Shown: one piece after another, positions 30,461-36,420 of the stretch
Layout of the letters: the number at the start of each line of letters is the position of its first letter
Position numbering within the stretch: position 1 is the first letter of the stretch
Assembly (NCBI GenBank): GCA_045226015.1
Contig: JBGVBY010000005.1
Location: 1-41,263, forward strand
Reading direction: 5' to 3'
DNA length: 41,263 bases
From: UBA2450 sp045226015
GTDB taxonomy: Bacteria; Bacillota_I; Bacilli_A; RFN20; CAG-826
Translations under genes and position numbers: made by a program
The notes under the pieces: model-generated
What the model saw: only the letters and a program-made list of their open reading frames with translations
What the model was told of the DNA's origin: nothing
Databases searched by the model: none

Positions 30461-31324
30461 TTAACAAATTTTGTTGAGAATTATATCAATAAAATCAGGT
30501 TCCATTTTTGTAATAGCAAAGGTCTTATTTGCAAGATAATTTAAAGAAGTGCCTAAATGATATAAATCGGTGTCATCAATAATAATGAATCTATCATGAA
30601 AATTATCTATGGTGTGGTTTTGAAGTCCGCCATATTGAATGTTGAATGAGTCGATATCATCTTGTGTTAACTTGGCTTTCGACGATGTGAACAAGGAAAT
30701 CTCAACACCGCTTCTGTTTGTTTTCAAATAGTCTAATGCCTTGATATCTACATACGGATCTATCAAAGTTATCTTGTGTTTTGCTTGCAAAAATATTTGT
30801 TTTAAGAAGCTGCGAGCATCAAAATACTCTCCGTCAAAAAAGACCATTTCATTTTGAATATTATTATGTCCTTCTAATTTTGATAAGCGCGAATCTATTT
30901 TCTCTACCTTGTTAATAAGATTTAGATAGTTTTCGTTTGTAACTAAAGTTCTATTCTCGTTAATAACATATCCCTTAAGCAAATATTGCTTTAAAACTTT
31001 GTTGGCCCATTGTCTAAAGATTATTCCGTTTTTTGATTTAACTCTATATCCAACCGAAATAACAACATCAAGATTGTAGTAATCAACAATATACTTTTTG
31101 CCGTCCGGGCCAGTTCGTGCATTTTTTGCACATACTCGATTTAAATCCAATTCTTCATCTTTGATGATGTGGCTTATATGTCGACTGATAACAGTTCTAT
31201 CGCGTCCAAACAAAAGTGCCATATCATCTTTAGTTAACCAAACAGTTTCTTCTAAAGGAGAAACATTCACGTCAAGGGTTAATCCGTTTTGTTCAAATCT
31301 CACCAACTCATAATTGTCATTCAT
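30461..31324 (-). CDS. RhuM-family protein with C-terminal phospholipase D-like domain
   Basis: 287 residues. Residues 1-125 are RhuM-like: ETVWLTKDDMALLFGRDRTVISRHI, then YYNLDVVISVGYRVKSKNGIIFRQWANKVLKQYLLKGY. Residues about 160-287 form one PLD-like half: ARSFLKQIFLQAKHKITLIDPYVD and HDRFIIID-x7-GTSLN (His243, Arg245, Asp250), an HKD motif with Arg for Lys. A coiled linker (NLINKVEKIDSRLSKLEG) joins them. RhuM resembles phage antirepressors; PLD-like halves act as nucleases when dimeric. It overlaps the upstream XRE-GNAT gene by eight bases and has a GGAGG site within it, so the pair is translated together. Role unknown; a nucleic-acid-targeting effector under XRE control is an inference. 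Confidence 0.85.
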   Translation of the reverse strand: MNDNYELVRFEQNGLTLDVNVSPLEETVWLTKDDMALLFGRDRTVISRHISHIIKDEELDLNRVCAKNARTGPDGKKYIVDYYNLDVVISVGYRVKSKNGIIFRQWANKVLKQYLLKGYVINENRTLVTNENYLNLINKVEKIDSRLSKLEGHNNIQNEMVFFDGEYFDARSFLKQIFLQAKHKITLIDPYVDIKALDYLKTNRSGVEISLFTSSKAKLTQDDIDSFNIQYGGLQNHTIDNFHDRFIIIDDTDLYHLGTSLNYLANKTFAITKMEPDFIDIILNKIC

Positions 31325-32066
31325 TGTTCTCTCCTCCTATATTTCTTATTAACACTATTTCACCATCGACATAATCTTCAGTTAACTGAAAGCCGGCATC
31401 CTTATAGAATTGAATTGCTTTTTCATTATTTACATCCGCACTAGTGTACATAACATCAGATTTACCAAACGGATATGATTTACACCAATTTATAATTGCT
31501 TTTAATATTTCTTTCCCATAACCACGGTTTTGATAATTCATATCAACCATAATTCGCCATAAACAATATGATTTAAGCATCCAATCTTTTTCGCCGTTTG
31601 TTCCTATACTTCCAAAGGCGATCGACACAAATCCAACAGGGATATTGTCGTTATAAGCGAGAAAACATTGTGTTTTACTTCCAATTCTCTCGGCTGCATA
31701 AGCCTCAGCTATTGCAAGTGCGTTTTCAGCAACAAATTCCCTTTGATTAGGTGCCACTTTTAGCAAAAGAGTATCATCCAACTCTTTAAAGCCTATTGTT
31801 TTTATTATTAATCTATCTGTTTTAACTATTACATTTTCATTTTCTACGGACTGAATATTTAGGTTTGCTATTCTATCTTCTTGGAAATCTTCTTGGAAAT
31901 TAGATAGAAGAAGCATTAATTTGTCATAACTCATTTCTGCTGAATCGTTTTCAATACGACTAATCATTCCTTTTCCTGAATAGCCTAAAATATTAGCCAT
32001 TTCAGTCTGGCTAAGATTCCTTTTTAAACGAATTGATCTAATTTTCTTACCTAATTCTTTTGACAT
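31317..32066 (-). CDS. XRE helix-turn-helix fused to GNAT (spermidine-acetyltransferase-like)
   Basis: 249 residues. Residues 1-58 are an XRE HTH (LGKKIRSIRLKRNLSQTEMANILGYS...MISRIEND) clearly related to that of the XRE-Vat fusion at 1474-2373, sharing LG..I..IRL..N.SQ.E.A..LGY...MI...E....MS.DK. Residues about 79-240 are a GNAT enzyme resembling BltD/PaiA polyamine acetyltransferases: VAPNQREFVAEN-ALAIAEAYA, acetyl-CoA loop NYQNRGYGKEIL (177-188), then NEKAIQFYKDAGF. It has a consensus promoter (TTGAAT-17-TATAAT) only six bases from the ATG and no ribosome site, so the mRNA is probably leaderless. The RhuM-PLD gene overlaps its end. A DNA-bound acetyltransferase or a ligand-sensing regulator are both possible. 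Confidence 0.88.
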   Translation of the reverse strand: MSKELGKKIRSIRLKRNLSQTEMANILGYSGKGMISRIENDSAEMSYDKLMLLLSNFQEDFQEDRIANLNIQSVENENVIVKTDRLIIKTIGFKELDDTLLLKVAPNQREFVAENALAIAEAYAAERIGSKTQCFLAYNDNIPVGFVSIAFGSIGTNGEKDWMLKSYCLWRIMVDMNYQNRGYGKEILKAIINWCKSYPFGKSDVMYTSADVNNEKAIQFYKDAGFQLTEDYVDGEIVLIRNIGGENNE

Positions 32067-32072
32067 GGTTTA

Positions 32073-32101
32073 ATTATAGTAAACCTTTCAAATATATTCA
32101 A
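32073..32101 (-). promoter_or_regulatory. Promoter of the XRE-GNAT/RhuM operon
   Basis: -35 TTGAAT (32101-32096), 17-bp spacer, -10 TATAAT (32078-32073), then only six bases to the ATG at 32066. Transcription should begin at or next to the ATG. Confidence 0.85.
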
Positions 32102-32119
32102 TAGAATAAAGATTAAATT

Positions 32120-32228
32120 TTTAAAGAAAAACGACCAACAATTATGCGTTGGTCGTATATCATTATTATGGGCTAATTGAACGCCTTAAATGCGTCCTTT
32201 TTAATAACCCGAACGCCTTAAATGCGTC
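32120..32228 (-). ncRNA. Predicted small RNA: paired 18-nt repeats and terminator
   Basis: The predicted transcript starts at 32228 with GACGCATTTAAGGCGTTC, linker GGGTTATTAAAAAG, the identical 18-mer again (32196-32179; period 32), a 22-base spacer, then the terminator ACGACCAAC-GCATAATT-GTTGGTCGT (32156-32131) and TTTTTCTTT. Each repeat can fold as ACGC-N7-GCGT. The plan matches cassettes A and B (30192-30445), including a similar T/A-rich linker after GGG, but the repeat sequence differs. A consensus promoter lies directly upstream, and the XRE-GNAT promoter directly downstream. Confidence 0.65.
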
Positions 32229-32234
32229 TTTTAT

Positions 32235-32262
32235 ATTATATATAAGGCAGTTTGGCTGTCAA
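32235..32262 (-). promoter_or_regulatory. Consensus promoter of the small-RNA cassette
   Basis: TTGACA (32262-32257), 16-bp spacer, TATAAT (32240-32235). The expected start, seven bases on, is 32228, exactly the first base of the repeat pair. Confidence 0.85.
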
Positions 32263-32313
32263 CACGGCATGTGCCAGTGCAGATATTACATTCTTTGTTA
32301 AAAGCTAAAATCT

Positions 32314-32856
32314 TTATACGCCTAATTTTGATATTTTTTTGTTTAAAACATCATTTATTTGTTTAATTGCAGATGCCAATATTTGTTCTCTGAAAGCCTG
32401 TGGATCTGGATAGTTCTCTTTATTCCTTTCAAAGTCATTTAGTTTTAATACCATATCATCCAAAATATTTATGAATTTTGAGAATCCAATACGGAAATAA
32501 TATTCCACCCCCATTGGCGTAAATTCATTTTCGCGTTCCTTTGGATTGGCTTGAATTACTTCGGCATCATATAATGCAGCAACACAATTGACAATTAATT
32601 CACCGTCATTTCGAGAGGATGAAATTGGTCTTACGCTTTCAGGACCGCAATATAGTTCATCCATTGTTTTATTTGTCGCAACAGCAATTCTATGCAGTGA
32701 AGAAAGCCCGATACTCTTGTTTCCGTTCTCATAAGCGGATATTTGTGTTGTAGAAATACCAGTTTTTTCATAGAGCTGAAATTGTGTCAAATTTGCTTCT
32801 TCTCTTGCTTTTCTTAATCTTTTTCCTAAGTTTACAAGGTTTCCATCTTTTGCCAT
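32314..32856 (-). CDS. XRE-family transcriptional regulator
   Basis: 180 residues with a strong AAGGAGG site. Residues about 9-65 are an XRE HTH (LGKRLRKAREEANLTQFQLYEKTGISTTQISAYENG, then GLSSLHRIAVATNKTMDELYCG). The remaining part (about 80-180) is helical, with DGELIVNCVAALYDAEVI and GFSKFINILDDMVLKLNDFE; I know no family for it, though such C-terminal parts often mediate dimer or ligand contacts. It is divergent from the toxin-like gene at 33067, and may control it, the small RNA or itself. A TATAAT near 32928 (minus) is its likely -10. Confidence 0.85.
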   Translation of the reverse strand: MAKDGNLVNLGKRLRKAREEANLTQFQLYEKTGISTTQISAYENGNKSIGLSSLHRIAVATNKTMDELYCGPESVRPISSSRNDGELIVNCVAALYDAEVIQANPKERENEFTPMGVEYYFRIGFSKFINILDDMVLKLNDFERNKENYPDPQAFREQILASAIKQINDVLNKKISKLGV

Positions 32857-33066
32857 AGTTTAGGCCTCCTTAATCAATTGATGAACTTATCTTATTTAAT
32901 TATACAACATTATATTTATAAATAACACACATTACATAATTCAATAACATACTTTTGGGTAATGCTTTGTTGTCAAAGAGATACACTGATTGTCATTTTA
33001 TGCATCTTCTTCCTATGTTTTTTCTTAAATAAAATGTGGTTATCACTTCGAAAGGAGGACAAATAA
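32857..33066. promoter_or_regulatory. Divergent promoter region between XRE and the toxin-like gene
   Basis: On plus, TTGTCA (32991-32996) and TATGTT (33014-33019) are 17 bp apart, with AAAGGAGG at 33051-33058. On minus, a TATAAT is seen before the XRE gene. CTTTG-TTGT-CAAAG (32977-32989 region) is a small palindrome that could bind the regulator. No gene is seen here. Confidence 0.5.
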
Positions 33067-33510
33067 AAGAGTGATAATTATAAGCCAGGCGGCGGAAACA
33101 AACCTCAACCATACATACCTGCTGGCAACGGTGAGAAAAGCGGCGAATACACTGATAAACCTATTTCAGAAAAACATAAGCCATCAGTTAAGCATTGTTT
33201 CATCAAAAATGTGCTAAAGAAATATAATTTTAAAGGTTCTAAATTGGTTGGAACAGTTACTGATTACTTTCATTATTGTCAAGGTCAATCGGTTCCGTCA
33301 AAATTCAAGCCAAATTCAGTAATTAAAAAGATTGTTGGTGGTTACGTGGTATCTGAGAGATATTATAATAATAAAGGTGAGGCATACCTTGATATCCACT
33401 ACACCTGTCATGGTAACCCAAAGACGCATCCTGTGGTTCCTCATATTCACAGGTGGGCAAAAGATGAAAATGGCGTATTAAAGCCAGGAAAATGGGAGGA
33501 TTTTCAATAA
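33067..33510 (+). pseudogene. Toxin-like gene whose start codon reads AAG
   Basis: The frame encodes 147 residues beginning (K)SDNYKPGGGNKPQPYIPAGNG, a Gly/Pro/Asn-rich leader, then a folded part ending NKGEAYLDIHYTCHGNPKTHPVVPHIHRWAKD. An ideal AAAGGAGG site lies eight bases before codon AAG at 33067, where an ATG is expected; no ATG, GTG or TTG is in frame before GTG 33211, which would remove 48 residues. So a single base change seems to have removed the start, or a rare start is used. The His-rich end looks like a metal or catalytic site of a small secreted-toxin type domain, but I cannot name the family. The next gene overlaps by one base as in toxin-immunity pairs. Confidence 0.6.
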
Positions 33511-33755
33511 TGAAAGCCGAATGTATTGAAACATTAATTAACGAAAATAGAGAAATCGAATTTACCTATAGAGGGAACCGTTATTCTATTACCTATTATA
33601 ATGACAATAGAGAAAAATATATTTCAGTATGTAAATTCTACGAAAAACCTATCGACGTTAAGAATGCTGATGAATTATTCAAACTTACAATAGGAAAGTT
33701 TACTTTGAAGCAAATACTTGAAGCATTGCCAGATTCTGCATTTGATATTTACTAA
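33510..33755 (+). CDS. Small acidic protein, possible immunity partner
   Basis: 81 residues from ATG 33510, which overlaps the previous stop as TAATG and follows GGGAGGA. The protein is acidic and beta-rich (IEFTYRGNRYSITYYNDNREKYISVCKFYEKP), ending in a helix LKQILEALPDSAFDIY. No family is recognised. Its size, charge and one-base overlap with the toxin-like gene suggest an immunity or antitoxin role. If the first gene is dead, this one may persist to protect against related toxins. Confidence 0.65.
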   Translation: MKAECIETLINENREIEFTYRGNRYSITYYNDNREKYISVCKFYEKPIDVKNADELFKLTIGKFTLKQILEALPDSAFDIY

Positions 33756-33759
33756 TCAG

Positions 33760-33791
33760 AAAAGCGTCGGTTACAATCTTCCGACGCTTTT
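33760..33791 (+). terminator. Bidirectional terminator after the toxin/immunity-like pair
   Basis: AAAAGCGTCGG-N10-CCGACGCTTTT; T runs lie on both strands. Confidence 0.9.
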
Positions 33792-33847
33792 GCATTAATG
33801 ACCGCTTTTTTCTCTATTGCAAGTCTTGGGTATGCGAATTTACATGT

Positions 33848-33883
33848 GATGCTCCTGCAAAATTTAGACGATTGCAAAGCATC
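33848..33883. other. Hairpin in the 33.8-33.97 kb intergenic region
   Basis: GATGCT-(2)-TGCAA-N11-TTGCA-(1)-AGCATC forms an 11-bp interrupted stem without a following T run on either strand. No gene is seen at 33792-33922. Confidence 0.45.
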
Positions 33884-33922
33884 AAAAACAAGTAAAATAC
33901 ATAGGAAATCCTTATAATTTAT

Positions 33923-33957
33923 AAAAAAACCAACCAACGATAATACATTGGTCGTGT
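33923..33957 (-). terminator. Terminator after tRNA-Gly(CCC)
   Basis: Minus strand CGACCAA-N10-TTGGTTG (33954-33931, one wobble pair), followed by seven T. The 5' arm ACACGACCAATGTAT resembles the repeats near 30240 in opposite orientation. Confidence 0.75.
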
Positions 33958-33967
33958 TTCTTCTTTA

Positions 33968-34041
33968 TGGAGCACCTGACGGGAATCGAACCCGCGTGTT
34001 CAGCTTGGGAAGCTAACATTCTACCATTGAATCACAGGTGC
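33968..34041 (-). tRNA. tRNA-Gly (anticodon CCC), CCA encoded
   Basis: Acceptor GCACCTG/CAGGTGC, anticodon loop TTCCCAA reading CCC, T arm GCGGG-TTCGATT-CCCGT, 3' T-CCA. It closes the minus-strand tRNA cluster next to the accessory island. Confidence 0.93.
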
Positions 34042-34047
34042 GTATCT

Positions 34048-34076
34048 ATTAAAAATCCCTCAAAAAATTGGGGGAA
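34048..34076 (-). terminator. Weak hairpin and T run between tRNA-Val and tRNA-Gly
   Basis: Minus strand CCCCC-N8-GAGGG (34074-34057) with a mismatch, followed by ATTTTTAAT. It may be an incomplete terminator or processing spacer. Confidence 0.4.
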
Positions 34077-34088
34077 ATTTCATAATTT

Positions 34089-34164
34089 TGGTGGGTACTG
34101 ACGGGATCGAACCGCCGACCTTCTGTACGTCAAACAGATGCTCTCCCAGCTGAGCTAAATACCC
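34089..34164 (-). tRNA. tRNA-Val (anticodon GAC), CCA encoded
   Basis: Acceptor GGGTATT/AGTACCC, D arm GCTC...GAGC, anticodon loop TTGACGT reading GAC, T arm GGCGG-TTCGATC-CCGTC, 3' A-CCA. The first acceptor-stem pairs are strong; pair 7 is T-A and pair 6 is T-G. Confidence 0.92.
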
Positions 34165-34249
34165 GTGGGTTTTGGTTATGAGGCATTCGTTTTTCTCATA
34201 ACGCTAAATCATTATATAGGTATTAAAATAAAATTCAAAGAAAAATTTA

Positions 34250-34271
34250 TCAAAAAAAAGCCCTTAAGGGC
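34250..34271 (-). terminator. Terminator after tRNA-Thr
   Basis: GCCC-TTAA-GGGC (34271-34260 on minus) followed by eight T. Confidence 0.9.
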
Positions 34272-34285
34272 ATTTTCTTTCTTGT

Positions 34286-34362
34286 TGGTGCCGACTATAG
34301 GAATTGAACCTACAACCTACTGATTACGATTCAGTTGCTCTGCCGGATTGAGCTAAGTCGGC
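34286..34362 (-). tRNA. tRNA-Thr (anticodon CGU), CCA encoded
   Basis: Acceptor GCCGACT/AGTCGGC, anticodon loop ATCGTAA reading CGU, T arm GTAGG-TTCAATT-CCTAT, 3' A-CCA. It begins 10 bp after the folA stop on the same strand, so it may be on the thyA-folA transcript. Confidence 0.93.
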
Positions 34363-34372
34363 AAATAGAGAT

Positions 34373-34885
34373 TTATTTAATCTCGATTTTGTTTTTGTTT
34401 AGATAAGTAGTAAATCTAATCTCGTGACCATTATCAATAACTGGTTCACTTTCTTCAATACATTCAAAGTTGCTATCTTCATCTAAGTTATGGAAGAATA
34501 CTTCCGCTCCACCATCTTCGTTAACTTTTGTTAATAAGACCTTATCAACATAAGGGACCATTTGGTTATAGATTGAAGCTCCTCCGATGATAAAGACATC
34601 TTCGTTTAGAGAACGTTCTGTAATCTCATGAAGGAAGTCGGTAAATGAATGAACATTAATCACTCCTTCATAATTATGAGTAGGATCTCCGCTAAGTACG
34701 ATGTGAGTTCTATTTTTAAGTGGTTTAGAGTTTGGGAAAGACAATAAAGTGTTTTCACCCATTGCCACTACATGGTTAAGTGTTGTGGTTCTAAAGAACT
34801 TCATATCAATAGGTAAAATGAAAAGAAGGTCGTTCTTTTTACCAATTCCCCATTTTTTATCCGCACTTAAAATAGAAATAATCAT
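34373..34885 (-). CDS. folA: Dihydrofolate reductase
   Basis: 170 residues, normal length. MIISILSADKKWGIGKKNDLLFILPIDMKFFRTTT carries the Met20-type loop and Asp27, the proton-donor residue. NADPH-site text follows: VVAMGENTLLSFPNSKPLKNRTHIVLS and VFIIGGASIYNQMVPYVDKVLLTKV. It reduces dihydrofolate to tetrahydrofolate, restoring the cofactor oxidised by thymidylate synthase, whose gene ends one base upstream. The two form the usual thyA-folA operon. Confidence 0.95.
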   Translation of the reverse strand: MIISILSADKKWGIGKKNDLLFILPIDMKFFRTTTLNHVVAMGENTLLSFPNSKPLKNRTHIVLSGDPTHNYEGVINVHSFTDFLHEITERSLNEDVFIIGGASIYNQMVPYVDKVLLTKVNEDGGAEVFFHNLDEDSNFECIEESEPVIDNGHEIRFTTYLNKNKIEIK

Positions 34886-34886
34886 C

Positions 34887-35717
34887 TTAAATAGCCACCG
34901 GAATCTTCTTATCTAATTTCTCATATTCATAGTCGATTAATTTGAATGAATCGACAGTGAAGTCATAAAAGTTTTTAATACTTGGATCAACCCAAAGTTT
35001 AGGAGCTTTATGTTGTGGTTTAGCGATAACTTCTTTCACTAAATCAACGTGTCTATCATAAATATGTGCATCAGCGATAACGTGTACAAGTGTACCTGGT
35101 TTAAGTCCGCTTACTTGAGCGAACATTATTAATAATAATGAGTACTGTAAAACGTTCCAATTATTCGCAGTTAACATATCATTACTTCTTTGATTTAAGA
35201 TGCCGTTAAGAGTGTCTCCACTGACATTAAATGTCATAGAGTACGCACAAGGATAAAGATTCATCTCATGTAAATCTTGGAAGTTATAGATATTAGTCAT
35301 AATTCTTCTAGATTGAGGATTGTGTTTTAAATCATAAAGAACACGATCAACTTGATCGAATTCTCCTTCTTTGTATTTATGTTTGATACCAAGTTGATAG
35401 CCATAGGCTTTTCCAATAGAGCCAGTTTCATCTGCCCAGGAATCCCAAATATGACTATTTAAATCATGGATGTTGTTACTTTTCTTTTGCCAAATCCAAA
35501 GGAGTTCATCTAAGCATGATTTAAAAGCAGTTCTTCTAATAGTGAGAATTGGTAATTCTTCTTGTAAGTTATATCTATTGACGATGCAGAATTTCTTAAT
35601 CGTATGAGCAGGAGTACCATCTTCCCAATGTGGACGGACGTCTAAATCCTTATCACTAAAACCATTCTCAAGAATGTCTTTCATGTTTTCTACAAAGATT
35701 TGATCTGCTTTTGACAT
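34887..35717 (-). CDS. thyA: Thymidylate synthase (ThyA)
   Basis: 276 residues. The active-site Cys157 is in MNLYPCAYSMTFNV; dUMP and folate contacts are seen in RRIMTN (137-142), NQRSNDM...NNWNVLQYSLLLIM and HVIADAHIYDRHVDLV. The NQRSNDM and NNWN forms, in place of QRSCDVFLGLPFN, mark a diverged subgroup. It makes dTMP from dUMP with methylene-tetrahydrofolate. GGAGA precedes the ATG. The promoter has an extended -10 (TGG-TATAAT), and palindrome TTATCGATAA overlaps the leader. Confidence 0.93.
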   Translation of the reverse strand: MSKADQIFVENMKDILENGFSDKDLDVRPHWEDGTPAHTIKKFCIVNRYNLQEELPILTIRRTAFKSCLDELLWIWQKKSNNIHDLNSHIWDSWADETGSIGKAYGYQLGIKHKYKEGEFDQVDRVLYDLKHNPQSRRIMTNIYNFQDLHEMNLYPCAYSMTFNVSGDTLNGILNQRSNDMLTANNWNVLQYSLLLIMFAQVSGLKPGTLVHVIADAHIYDRHVDLVKEVIAKPQHKAPKLWVDPSIKNFYDFTVDSFKLIDYEYEKLDKKIPVAI

Positions 35718-35736
35718 AACTAGTTCTCCTATAATT

Positions 35737-35755
35737 ATCGATAACGATTATACCA
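35737..35755 (-). promoter_or_regulatory. Extended -10 promoter of thyA-folA
   Basis: TGG followed by TATAAT (35755-35747) fits an extended -10 element; no good -35. The palindrome TTATCGATAA lies between it and the ribosome site. Confidence 0.6.
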
Positions 35756-35799
35756 AACCATTATCTTTATTCATATAAAAGAATAAAAATTTTTAGAAC

Positions 35800-35821
35800 A
35801 AGAAAACGGCCTTGAAGGCCG
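35800..35821 (-). terminator. Terminator of the yefM-yoeB operon
   Basis: Minus strand CGGCC-TTCAA-GGCCG (35821-35807) followed by TTTTCTTG. Confidence 0.88.
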
Positions 35822-35826
35822 CTTAC

Positions 35827-36084
35827 TTATTCATAATGGGTCCACATACGAATGATAACCACTACATTCTCTTCTTTACGCACTTCATAGACTAATCGAT
35901 GTTGAGAGTTTATGCGTCTACTATATACTTCTTTAAAGCCGATTAATTTTTCGTATGATGGAGGGGTTGTATAGGGATTTTCTTCTAGCAGTTTAACTAA
36001 CGCTTTTGTCTTCTCTATTAGAGATGGGTATTGTTTTAGTTTTTCATAATCTTTATAAGATTGTTTCGAAAATACTACTTCCAT
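35827..36084 (-). CDS. yoeB: YoeB/Txe-family mRNA-interferase toxin
   Basis: 85 residues, the standard length. Family text: VFSKQSYKDYEKLK at the start, NPYTTPPSYEKLIG, and the catalytic end YSRRINSQHRLVYEV with RMWTHYE, where the C-terminal His-Tyr (HYE) and Arg residues belong to the RNase site. It cleaves mRNA on the ribosome. Its ATG lies ten bases inside the antitoxin gene. Confidence 0.95.
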   Translation of the reverse strand: MEVVFSKQSYKDYEKLKQYPSLIEKTKALVKLLEENPYTTPPSYEKLIGFKEVYSRRINSQHRLVYEVRKEENVVVIIRMWTHYE

Positions 36085-36320
36085 GGAGGATCTTTGATAA
36101 ATTCGCTAGTAGGCGTTTTAACTGCCTCTTCAATATCCTCATATACATTTTTTATACCCGCCAAATAGAGAGATTCAATCAAACTGTTATAATCATCTTC
36201 AGATAATAAAATGACATTGCCATCTCTTGTAGAGATGTTAACCACATCATTATATTTGATGCAAGATGACGCAATCTTATACAAGTCGCTTCGAGCGTTA
36301 CTGATGTTAACGTTAATCAT
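36075..36320 (-). CDS. yefM: Phd/YefM-family antitoxin
   Basis: 81 residues from ATG 36320, chosen for its GAAAGGAGAG ribosome site; a longer frame upstream includes the promoter and is not real. Residues 1-50 (MINVNISNARSDLYKIASSCI, VNISTRDGNVILLSEDDYNSLIESL) are the DNA-binding Phd/YefM fold; the acidic tail (EDIEEAVKTPTSEF) is the likely toxin-masking part. It should repress its promoter at 36342-36370, where two CGTACG sites occur. Confidence 0.93.
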   Translation of the reverse strand: MINVNISNARSDLYKIASSCIKYNDVVNISTRDGNVILLSEDDYNSLIESLYLAGIKNVYEDIEEAVKTPTSEFIKDPPWK

Positions 36321-36341
36321 AGTTTCTCTCCTTTCGACATT

Positions 36342-36370
36342 ATTATATCGTACGCTTTTTCGTACGTAAA
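36342..36370 (-). promoter_or_regulatory. Promoter and YefM operator
   Basis: -35 TTTACG (36370-36365), 17-bp spacer, -10 TATAAT (36347-36342). Palindromes CGTACG at 36349-36354 and 36361-36366, start to start 12 bp, lie within it, comparable with the paired TGTACA boxes of other yefM operators. Confidence 0.75.
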
Positions 36371-36420
36371 GATAAAACAAATCAAACAACATAATGTGTG
36401 TGTCACAAACACGAAAATTA

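Noticed and set aside
30192..32228. Type III toxin-antitoxin RNA (ToxI-like) or CRISPR array
   Set aside because: Only two repeats per cassette, no ToxN/AbiQ/CptN-like protein, no Cas genes, and the intervening linkers are similar rather than unique spacers.
33071..33205. Alternative frame starting at GTG 33071 after the AAAGGAGG site
   Set aside because: It gives about 45 residues of low-complexity sequence, while the other frame carries conserved-looking Gly/Pro linker and domain text.
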